Assembly (NCBI GenBank): GCA_025782575.1
Contig: JALGYY010000046.1
Coordinates: forward strand, 186,001-250,000
Reading direction: 5' to 3'
Length of the DNA stretch: 64,000 nucleotides
From: a bacterium
GTDB lineage: Bacteria; Orphanbacterota; Orphanbacteria; Orphanbacterales; Orphanbacteraceae
Shown here: positions 1 to 7,172 of the stretch, piece after piece
Layout of the letters: each line of letters begins with the position of its first letter
Position numbering within the stretch: position 1 is the first letter of the stretch
Translations under genes and position numbers: made by a program
Notes under the pieces: model-generated
Told to the model about the DNA's origin: nothing
Database searches by the model: none
What the model saw: only the letters and a program-made list of their open reading frames with translations

Positions 1-1
1 C

Positions 2-976
2 GGTCCGCGCAATCTCTTCGGTCGCTTTCTCGACAGGATGAACCAGGGAGAGGAGATAGAAGATCGACTCGAGCTCCGCATCGACAAGAAGGAGGAGGAA
101 CCGCGGTGGATCGAATTGCGTACTTCCTGTCTGCGAGGCCGTGCCAGGCAGCCGGCCGGGATCACTTTTCTGCTTGACGAAATCACCGAGCGAAAGATGC
201 TGCGCCGCCAGGTGGAGCTCAAGAACCGTCTGGCGGCGATGGGAGAGGTCACCGCCGGACTTACTCATGAATTTCGGAATGCCATACACGCGATCAATGG
301 AATGGCGAAGCTCATCGCAAGACGGTCGGAAGGGGCCGATCGGATTGAGCCGCTCGCTCATGACATCCTGGATGAAACGGCACATCTCGAAGCGTCGCTC
401 AATCGGTTGCTGAACTTCGCGAAGCCTGAAGAAATTCACATGGAGCCGATCAATCTGCCCAACCTGCTCGATTCCGTCATCAGGCCCTTTAAAGAGAGCG
501 AGCACTATTCTGAAGTCCGATTCGAAGCAGTGGTCGAACCCGGCGTTCCCCCCCTGCTTGCCGATCGGGCCCTGATCAATCAGATACTCCGTAATCTGAT
601 CCAAAACGGCCTCGATGCCATGGGTGCGAGGGGGGATCTTCGACTTCACGGAACTTGTCTCCCCGCAATTCACAACAACGTCGACGGGATGGGTTCCGCA
701 TATGTGGTGATCCAGGTCGAAGACAGCGGACCTGGTATTCCGGAAACGGTTCGACAGAAGATTTTCACCCCATTCTTCACGACTAAGAAAGAAGGGACGG
801 GGCTCGGCCTTCCCCTGGTGCAGAAGCTGGTCTCCGCCCACGGCGGTAGCCTGGATGTGGAGTGCCCCCCCGGGGGGGGGACAACCATGTCGATCTACCT
901 GCCGGCGAAGGAGCGAAAGGCCGGGCGGCCCGGCGATCCGCCGGAGAGATCGAAGAGAAGGGCCAGGATGATCTGA
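2..976 (+). CDS. Sensor histidine kinase, 5' end outside the window
   Basis: The reading frame is already open at the left edge, so the protein is cut at its N-terminus. What remains is a histidine kinase core: a short PAS-like tail (ending in FLLDEITERK), the H-box LTHEFRNAIHAI with the phospho-accepting His encoded at 266-268, then an HATPase domain with N-box (NQILRNLIQNGLDAM), G1 (VEDSGPGIPE), F-box (FTPFFTTKKEGTGLGLPL) and a final G-rich motif. No membrane segment lies in the visible part. It is followed after 65 bp by a sigma-54 activator and is very probably its cognate kinase, by analogy with PilS/PilR, AtoS/AtoC or ZraS/ZraR; the specific subfamily cannot be decided. The last G-rich motif is encoded by a run of seven C and nine G (865-880). 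Confidence 0.9.
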   Translation, partial: GPRNLFGRFLDRMNQGEEIEDRLELRIDKKEEEPRWIELRTSCLRGRARQPAGITFLLDEITERKMLRRQVELKNRLAAMGEVTAGLTHEFRNAIHAINGMAKLIARRSEGADRIEPLAHDILDETAHLEASLNRLLNFAKPEEIHMEPINLPNLLDSVIRPFKESEHYSEVRFEAVVEPGVPPLLADRALINQILRNLIQNGLDAMGARGDLRLHGTCLPAIHNNVDGMGSAYVVIQVEDSGPGIPETVRQKIFTPFFTTKKEGTGLGLPLVQKLVSAHGGSLDVECPPGGGTTMSIYLPAKERKAGRPGDPPERSKRRARMI

Positions 977-1041
977 TTTCGATCTATCCTCATTGATTTT
1001 CCGTCCCTGTCCGATGATAGAAGAGAAGGGAAGGATCTCGG

Positions 1042-2391
1042 TTGACTCGAAGAAACATACTGATAGTTGAAGACCGCGCGGGAACGAGGCGCATGCTGGA
1101 AGAGACGCTTCGTGACGCCGGCTACGCCGTACTAGGCGTGGATGACGGGGGGAAGGCGATCGAATGTCTCCGAAAGGAGAGTTTCGATCTGATCGTCACG
1201 GATCTTGAGCTCCCGACTCGAGACGGTTTCGAGGTTCTGGCAGGAAGCAGAGAAAACGATCCCCTCGCTCCGGTCATCGTGATGACTGCCCACGGCACTG
1301 TGGAAAACGCGGTTCGTGCGATGAAAGAGGGTGCCTACGACTTCCTGACGAAACCGGTCGACACGGACCGGCTCATCCTGCTGGCTCAGCGGGCGCTCGA
1401 ACGAAGAGCTCTTGAAGTGCGAAGCCGGGTTCTGGAAGAGGGCGTTTCGCCGCCGATCATCGCGGGAACGAGCCGCGCCATGGAGCGTGTTCTTCGTCTC
1501 GCGGACAAGGTCGCGTCGAGTGATGCGGCCGTTCTGCTTCTCGGTGAGAGCGGGACAGGCAAAGAGCTCTTCGCCAGGCACATTCACTTCGCGAGCCGGC
1601 GATCACGAAACCAGCTTGTGGCACTCAATTGCGCCGCTATTCCGGCGACTCTCATAGAGTCGGAGTTATTCGGAGCGGAAAAGGGGGCGTACACGGGTGC
1701 CGATCGGCTGAGAGTCGGCAAGTTTGAACTGGCCGATGGGGGAACGCTTTTTTTTGATGAGATCGGCGATCTTGAAATCAGTCTGCAGTCCAAGCTGCTC
1801 CGCGTGCTCGAGGAAAAGACGGTCACCCGGGTGGGAGGGAACAGATCGATCCGAGTGGACGTCCGCCTCATTACGGCGACGAACCGGTCCCTCGAGGAAG
1901 CGATCGCTGCCGGAACATTCAGGGAAGATCTCTTCTACAGGCTCAATGTGTTCCCTATCCATCTTCCCCCTCTCCGGAAGAGGATGGAGGATGTTTCCAT
2001 TATCGCCAGACAGTTCCTTGGAGATCTGTCAGCTGAGATGAGACGGGGCGATCTCCGCCTTTCGCCCGGTGCGGAAGAAAAACTGCTGTCTTATGACTGG
2101 CCGGGGAATGTGCGTGAGCTCCGGAATATTCTGGAACGTGCTGTCATCCTTTCTGACGGAGATGAAGTGTCCGCGGATCTGATTTCCATTGATCAGGGGG
2201 GGGCGACCGTGGCCACCAGCGGCCGTGAGGATCTTCGTTCGGTCGTTCGTGAAGCGACGAAGCGGGCGGAGGTCGAGATTATCGCCCGCGTCCTTGACGA
2301 ATGCAGCGGAAACAAAAGCGAGGCGGCACGCCGGCTGAACGTGAGCTACCGGTCGCTCTGGTCAAAAGTAAAGGAATACGATCTCCGATGA
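1042..2391 (+). CDS. Sigma-54-dependent response regulator, NtrC/PilR type
   Basis: A 449-residue transcription activator of full NtrC architecture. The receiver domain (1-120) has the acidic pocket VEDR and phospho-acceptor Asp54 (IVTDLELP). The AAA+ domain (about 140-370) shows Walker A GESGTGKE (168-175) and the sigma-54 contact loop as GAYTGA (215-220), a tolerated variant of GAFTGA. The C-terminal Fis-type helix-turn-helix ends in SEAARRLNVSYRSLWSKV. The start is a TTG at 1042 with a GGGAAGGA ribosome site just upstream. It forms a two-component pair with the kinase before it and overlaps the following gene by ATGA. A sigma-54 promoter 1.5 kb downstream, in front of prepilin genes, is its most likely target (inference). 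Confidence 0.93.
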   Translation: MTRRNILIVEDRAGTRRMLEETLRDAGYAVLGVDDGGKAIECLRKESFDLIVTDLELPTRDGFEVLAGSRENDPLAPVIVMTAHGTVENAVRAMKEGAYDFLTKPVDTDRLILLAQRALERRALEVRSRVLEEGVSPPIIAGTSRAMERVLRLADKVASSDAAVLLLGESGTGKELFARHIHFASRRSRNQLVALNCAAIPATLIESELFGAEKGAYTGADRLRVGKFELADGGTLFFDEIGDLEISLQSKLLRVLEEKTVTRVGGNRSIRVDVRLITATNRSLEEAIAAGTFREDLFYRLNVFPIHLPPLRKRMEDVSIIARQFLGDLSAEMRRGDLRLSPGAEEKLLSYDWPGNVRELRNILERAVILSDGDEVSADLISIDQGGATVATSGREDLRSVVREATKRAEVEIIARVLDECSGNKSEAARRLNVSYRSLWSKVKEYDLR

Positions 2392-3773
2392 ATGGCCGCA
2401 TGATCCATCCGATCGCCTTCGCCCTTCTCATGCTTCATCTTGCGCCTGGTCTCGGGCTGAGTGACTGGCATGTGTTTGCTCCCGATACGATTATGGCCGG
2501 CGCCTGGCAGGTGCCTCTCTTTCTCCACACCGACCAACAGGTGGACGGCCCGGTAAGTGCGGTCATCCCCCTGGAGGGAGATACGCTTCGCATCCGTCTC
2601 CGGCCTCTTCCATCTGAACTTGGTGCGAGCCGGTTCGTAGTATTTCTGGATGATCCGCGAATCGCTTATCGTCCAGGCGCCCATGTCGCAATCCGATTGG
2701 TGTGTAACGGCGAGGAAGTGGCGGAACACGAGGTTTACATCGCCGCGGAATCGAACAGCCCCTGGATCCTGTCAGTGGAAGAAACCGGCGAAGCGATCCT
2801 GTGGCAGAGCGATGGGGGGGGAGGTCTCCTCCCGACCGACACGCTGGAGAGCGATGGGGGGGTCGAAGAAGCCCTGTTAGTCAGGAACGAGGCGGGCGGA
2901 GTCGACATCACCATCATCGATCACAGGGGAGAATTGGCGATCTTTCGAAAGGCAGGAACGCTCGAAGAGATCCATCGGATCTCACTCGGTGGCCTTGCAA
3001 GCGCGCTCGCCCCCATTCCCGGAAGCGGAGACTTTCTCGTCGGATTTCTTGACGGCCGAATCGTGCGGGTCACATCCGGGCGCGAAACGGTCGAAACTGT
3101 GGCCACGGTATCGGGAATTCCCACGAATATCGCCGTCGGTGATGCCAATGCTGACGGAACGAATGACCTGGTCGCAACGATTCTGGAAATGGACCGCTCG
3201 TTGATCGCAATCTGGTTCGGAAACGGGCTCGGCGGATATGACTCTGACCGTGGATCCCTGATCCCTCTCCCGGGTGTGGGGAGGGCGATCGAGTTCACAA
3301 ATGACCGGGATTCGTCAGGCGAAGATCTTCTCCTGCTTCTCGACGGAGGACGAGCCTCTCTTTCCGGCGTCATGATCTGGCGAACGGCGAACGCCGATCG
3401 CAGAGAATCCGCAACGAGCATCGATCTTCCCGGCATTGAAAGTGAAAATGTACATCGATTGTATCTGGGGGATTGGAATGCCGATGGTAAAGAAGACATC
3501 GGTCTCGTCTACGGGACGTCTGATCCGGTCGTCCAACTCTATGTGAGGGACGGGGAAACGAATCAGGTCGCCTGGTCTACCGATCTCGTTCCGTTGGGCG
3601 GCGTGGAGGTCGGAGTTGTTGTTTCCGACATCGATGGAAACGGTGCGGACGATCTGATCGTAGCGGAGGGGGAGTTTCAGATCTGGCTGAACGATGGGAC
3701 CGGCCGCCTGGTTCGGCACCCGGTACCCGCCGACGGGAATCCGGCGCGGCTCTATGTAGAGAGAAACGACTGA
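2388..3773 (+). CDS. Secreted VCBS/FG-GAP repeat protein
   Basis: A 461-residue exported protein of unknown function. The chosen ATG at 2388 overlaps the stop of the regulator (ATGA) and gives a clean signal peptide (hydrophobic stretch IAFALLMLHLAPGLGL); a longer upstream frame would bury it. Three FG-GAP/VCBS-type Asp-rich loops are visible (DANADGTNDLV near residue 252, WNADGKEDIG near 360, DIDGNGADDL near 412), as in calcium-binding beta-propellers of surface proteins. Translational coupling to the two-component regulator and position before the prepilin cluster suggest a surface or pilus-associated role, but no specific function can be assigned. Two poly-G tracts (2814-2821 and 2856-2862) encode Gly-Gly stretches. 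Confidence 0.8.
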   Translation: MNGRMIHPIAFALLMLHLAPGLGLSDWHVFAPDTIMAGAWQVPLFLHTDQQVDGPVSAVIPLEGDTLRIRLRPLPSELGASRFVVFLDDPRIAYRPGAHVAIRLVCNGEEVAEHEVYIAAESNSPWILSVEETGEAILWQSDGGGGLLPTDTLESDGGVEEALLVRNEAGGVDITIIDHRGELAIFRKAGTLEEIHRISLGGLASALAPIPGSGDFLVGFLDGRIVRVTSGRETVETVATVSGIPTNIAVGDANADGTNDLVATILEMDRSLIAIWFGNGLGGYDSDRGSLIPLPGVGRAIEFTNDRDSSGEDLLLLLDGGRASLSGVMIWRTANADRRESATSIDLPGIESENVHRLYLGDWNADGKEDIGLVYGTSDPVVQLYVRDGETNQVAWSTDLVPLGGVEVGVVVSDIDGNGADDLIVAEGEFQIWLNDGTGRLVRHPVPADGNPARLYVERND

Positions 3774-3818
3774 CGAGGCGGGTCTATAACCCCGAGAACA
3801 GGAAAACGATTTCATATG

Positions 3819-3840
3819 ATCCGGAATCCGTTTGCCGGAT
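3819..3840. promoter_or_regulatory. Dyad ATCCGG-N10-CCGGAT, possible activator site
   Basis: A 6-bp inverted repeat with a 10-bp spacer, centred about 128 bp upstream of the start predicted from the sigma-54 promoter at 3932-3947. That distance suits an upstream activating sequence for an NtrC-type regulator. It could equally be a weak hairpin at the end of the VCBS gene; there is no convincing T-tract. Confidence 0.3.
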
Positions 3841-3931
3841 TTCGGCGGCCCGGAACCGGGAGCCGGGTGACCGGTCCTCTCAATGTTATTGATTTCAATG
3901 AGATAGGGAGTTTTCCTGATGAACGTCAAGG

Positions 3932-3947
3932 TGGTATGGCCTTTGCA
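3932..3947 (+). promoter_or_regulatory. Sigma-54 (-24/-12) promoter of the minor-pilin cluster
   Basis: The sequence TGGTATGGCCTTTGCA has the invariant GG and GC exactly 10 bp apart and a full TTGCA at -12, close to the consensus TGGCACG-N4-TTGCA. Predicted start of transcription is about 3958, giving a short leader with GAGG at 3962-3965 before the ATG at 3974. An NtrC-family activator with a GAYTGA loop is encoded 1.5 kb upstream. In many bacteria PilS/PilR drives pilin genes through sigma-54, so the arrangement is coherent. Confidence 0.6.
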
Positions 3948-3973
3948 TTGACCAATGGATCGAGGTGGAAAAT

Positions 3974-4432
3974 ATGAAAATCCGTATGACAGATAGGGAT
4001 GGGTTCTCGCTCGTTGAGTTGATGATCTCGATGGTCATGATCAGCGTCGGTTTGCTGGCCATGAGTAACCTGTTTCTCGCTTCCATCGAGCACTCCAAGC
4101 AGGGGCGTCACGACATGGCGGCGCTCAATACGGCAAACGAGATCCTCGAGAGGATCCACGCGGTCCCCTATGACGAAGCTTTCGATCTGTTCAATGGGGT
4201 GGACACGACCGTTCCGGCATCCATTCCTGTCGAAGCGCGAAACTGGGCGGCCCACGTTTACGATGAACTCGGACCGACCGGAAGTATCAGAGTCAATTTC
4301 TACCGAAAGGCCGACAAGGTCTCAATTACCTCGAACGGAATCATGGAAGTCGAAGTACTTGCAAGGTGGACCGAGCGTGGCAGGCCGCGAACGATGAAGA
4401 CCAGCACGTATCTCGTTCGCATGGGTAGTTAG
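3974..4432 (+). CDS. Type IV minor pilin, PilV-like prepilin
   Basis: A 152-residue prepilin with the prepilin-peptidase site DRDG/FSLVELMISM: Gly at -1, a new N-terminal Phe and Glu at mature position 5, followed by a hydrophobic helix. The length and the first position among minor pilins suggest PilV-like. The start at ATG 3974 is preferred to a GTG at 3965 because GAGG lies eight bases before it. It is the first gene behind the sigma-54 promoter. Minor pilins sit at the pilus tip and prime assembly. Function is by family; the exact pilin class is inferred. Confidence 0.85.
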   Translation: MKIRMTDRDGFSLVELMISMVMISVGLLAMSNLFLASIEHSKQGRHDMAALNTANEILERIHAVPYDEAFDLFNGVDTTVPASIPVEARNWAAHVYDELGPTGSIRVNFYRKADKVSITSNGIMEVEVLARWTERGRPRTMKTSTYLVRMGS

Positions 4433-4462
4433 CGGTAAACAACCGGATGAAGGAATAAGCGA

Positions 4463-6010
4463 ATGATGCGGGGACTACGAAATCAAAGAGGTTCGAGCAT
4501 GGTGCTGGCTCTGCTGGTCCTTACCGGCATATCTCTCTTCGGGATGAGCCTGGCCATCATGACCATGACCGATCGAAACATTGCGAAGTATGAGCGTCAG
4601 AGCATGGAAGCACTGAATGCGGCCGAGGCGGGAATCGCCTACGCAAAGAGGGAGGTCCAGGACAGAAAGATCACCTTCGGAGATGAGGATGGCGACGGCT
4701 ATCCCGATTTCCGTATGGCGGACACGTTGGATTGGGGTGGGTCGTTCGAGGTGTTCGCAGAAGCCGATCTCCCGGCGAGCGGGGCGCTCAGTGCTTACTC
4801 GGCTGACCTGATTCGAATCGTAGCGGAAGGAAGGTCCAAGGGTGCTTTCCGGCGGGTACTCTCCGAAATCAAGCACGACAGCTTCTTGAAGTACGCACGT
4901 TTTGTTGAGGCTGCGGGAACCGGGTACGCGTGCGGCGCCGTGCTTACCGGAGAAGTCTACGTCGGGGGCACCCTTAGCCTTCCGTCCGGATGCAGTTCCG
5001 GCTATGAGGTGGAATTCCTGGAGATGGTAGCTGCCGTCGGCGGTATCACGAATGTTTCCGAAGCGGTATTCCACAAGGGGTACAACGACTCAGCCACGAC
5101 GGTCGACCTCCAGGCTTCCGTAGATTTCACCGGTATCAAGGCCAAGGCGGATGGTACCTGCTCAGAGTGTGAGTGTGACGGTACGGGCCGGATCGGTATC
5201 TACATGCCGAACAATCCTCTGGGCATCGGAACGAATGGAACGATCAACCTCTCTCTGTTCGATTTCGTATTTCCCGTTCCCGCGACGACAGATACCGTAG
5301 TGACCTATAGCGGCGCCTTTGTGGTGGATCCGACCACGGGGAATCCCCTCCTCTCGAAAGACTTTAACGGCATCATCTATTTCTTCGGCGACGGCTATGT
5401 ACGGGGCACGCTGGATGGGGTAAGCGGCCGGGGGCTCTCGATCTGGGCAACGGATGACATCTTCATCCAGGGGGATATCCAAACCGGCTATTCGGGTTAT
5501 GACGAAGTGACCCGTCTCCCTGACGGCTCCGGATTCCCGGTCAATATCGGGCTGATTGCCGCAGATTACATCTATATCGGAACAGTCGGTCAGGTCGCCT
5601 TCATCGATGCCGCTCTTGTTGCTGTCGGAGCTAACTGGAGAATCTGGGACACCAACATGGCTGCTCATGCAGCGCCGGCCACCGGGAACTACGATCTCGA
5701 TCGGGATGGCATTGTGGGCGAGTCGCCAGTCAATCATGATCCCAACCCCGGCGGGGGATGGGATGAATCCATCAACGCCGGTAACGCCGGTATTACATGG
5801 GTGCTGAACATTAACGGACCCATTATCACTTACAACGGCGGGTCCGCCTATCCATGGAACTCAGGAACCGTCCTCGGTAGTGCGAACGGACCGACCAGAC
5901 GGTACAACTATGATCTTGATATCAGTGATTTTCCGCCCCCCTGTTTCCCCATCCCGCTCAATCTCTGGGTGGATCACGCGTGGGCCGAGCTGTACGACGC
6001 GGAGGAATAG
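4463..6010 (+). CDS. PilX-like pilus assembly protein
   Basis: A 515-residue protein whose N-terminus resembles PilX: a short basic leader ending in QRG, then SSMVLALLVLTGISLFGM and the segment EALNAAEAGIAYAKREV, typical of the PilX N-terminal region. As usual in PilX, the Glu5 of major pilins is absent. The remainder is a long, Gly/Asp-rich beta-type region (including a Cys cluster CSECECDG) much larger than in proteobacterial PilX of about 200 residues, so it likely presents a bulky surface domain. A GAAGGA ribosome site precedes the ATG. It lies between PilV-like and FimT-like genes in one operon. Confidence 0.8.
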   Translation: MMRGLRNQRGSSMVLALLVLTGISLFGMSLAIMTMTDRNIAKYERQSMEALNAAEAGIAYAKREVQDRKITFGDEDGDGYPDFRMADTLDWGGSFEVFAEADLPASGALSAYSADLIRIVAEGRSKGAFRRVLSEIKHDSFLKYARFVEAAGTGYACGAVLTGEVYVGGTLSLPSGCSSGYEVEFLEMVAAVGGITNVSEAVFHKGYNDSATTVDLQASVDFTGIKAKADGTCSECECDGTGRIGIYMPNNPLGIGTNGTINLSLFDFVFPVPATTDTVVTYSGAFVVDPTTGNPLLSKDFNGIIYFFGDGYVRGTLDGVSGRGLSIWATDDIFIQGDIQTGYSGYDEVTRLPDGSGFPVNIGLIAADYIYIGTVGQVAFIDAALVAVGANWRIWDTNMAAHAAPATGNYDLDRDGIVGESPVNHDPNPGGGWDESINAGNAGITWVLNINGPIITYNGGSAYPWNSGTVLGSANGPTRRYNYDLDISDFPPPCFPIPLNLWVDHAWAELYDAEE

Positions 6011-6014
6011 AACG

Positions 6015-6503
6015 ATGAAAACACTCGGCAACAGAAAAGGATACACGTTGGCGGAACTGATGGTCGTCATGGTAATCGCAGGGATCGCCATGGTCGCCAT
6101 GGCTCCTCAGGCCGCCAAAATGTGGAAGCGGTCAGATCTGGAACTGGTAAGCACGGCTCTCGAGACGCGGCTTCGTGTTTGCCGGCAGAAGGCCGTTTTG
6201 AACCGGAAGCCCTATCGGCTCACGGTGGACAACGCTGACAACCTTTTCTACACGGAGAGAAGGGACTCAACGGGAATATGGAATATAGACCCGGCCGATA
6301 CAATCCATGTAAAGCGGGGAATCCAGTTCCGTGCTTTTCACAGCGTGTCCGGAACAGGCAACGCCGCTCTCTTTTTTGAAACCCGGGGCACGATCGCAGC
6401 GAGCGACGCTCCCACGACATTCCGATTCTGGAACGCCAAGGGAGAGACGTTGGATGTGAATATCGTGCGCACAGGCCGTGTGCGTGTTGCGAGAAAGGGA
6501 TAG
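6015..6503 (+). CDS. Type IV prepilin, FimT/GspH-like
   Basis: A 162-residue prepilin: cleavage motif NRKG/YTLAELMVVM with Glu5, hydrophobic N-terminal helix, and a short globular domain. The proportions fit FimT/GspH minor pilins, some of which bind DNA in natural transformation. The ATG at 6015 is chosen because GGAGG overlaps the end of the upstream gene at 6001-6005; the open frame extends further upstream without the prepilin signature. It is the third pilin of the cluster. Confidence 0.85.
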   Translation: MKTLGNRKGYTLAELMVVMVIAGIAMVAMAPQAAKMWKRSDLELVSTALETRLRVCRQKAVLNRKPYRLTVDNADNLFYTERRDSTGIWNIDPADTIHVKRGIQFRAFHSVSGTGNAALFFETRGTIAASDAPTTFRFWNAKGETLDVNIVRTGRVRVARKG

Positions 6504-6506
6504 GGT

Positions 6507-7172
6507 ATGCGTCGCTCCAAAGGATTCACACTGGTCGAGATCATGATCGCCATTGCTATTCTGAGTGTCATCGCCACGCTCGCATACAAGACGATGATTC
6601 ATACCCAGACGACCTATCGGACCCATCGTGACATGACGGAAGCGACGCAGAACGCGCGGATCGCGATGGAAACCGTCTCGAGCGATCTTCGGCAGGCCAG
6701 TTACGGGAAAGATGCTACTCAGGCATCGATTCTCTACGCCGGACTCGACTCCGTTTCGTTTATCGCCGACATGTATGATTCCATACCGGGCGCGGAAACC
6801 GTGTCGCTCTACCTGACTTCCCACCTGGACTCAGCGACACAGAACCCGAGTGACCGATTGATCTACCGCTCCATCGTAGATACTTCCGGAGTGATTATTG
6901 TAGAGGGCCCGGTGGCATATGGTGTTGCCGATAGCGGGCTCACATTCATCTACTTTGATCGTGACGGCGACCAGATGTCATTCCCGATCGTTCAGCCGGA
7001 GCATGTGGCCGAAATCGAGATCGCCGTGACCGCCCAGACAGCCCATCTCGAGAGTGGCATCGGATACCGGGACTCCGCCCATGGCCCGACCGAACTCACC
7101 CGGCTGTATCAATCTTACAAGTCCGAACTGCGGTTCTCTCACGGCAAAGTGGACAAGACCAACATTGAATGA
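6507..7172 (+). CDS. Type IV prepilin, PilW/GspJ-like
   Basis: A 221-residue prepilin with cleavage site RRSKG/FTLVEIMIAI (Glu5) followed by a hydrophobic helix and an alpha/beta globular domain; the motif ATQNARIAMETVSSDLRQA is characteristic of PilW/GspJ-type proteins. It starts three bases after the previous stop. Its last 119 bases overlap the next open frame, which encodes fibronectin III domains but has no signal peptide of its own. A fused prepilin-adhesin made through a +1 shift is therefore worth considering. Confidence 0.85.
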   Translation: MRRSKGFTLVEIMIAIAILSVIATLAYKTMIHTQTTYRTHRDMTEATQNARIAMETVSSDLRQASYGKDATQASILYAGLDSVSFIADMYDSIPGAETVSLYLTSHLDSATQNPSDRLIYRSIVDTSGVIIVEGPVAYGVADSGLTFIYFDRDGDQMSFPIVQPEHVAEIEIAVTAQTAHLESGIGYRDSAHGPTELTRLYQSYKSELRFSHGKVDKTNIE

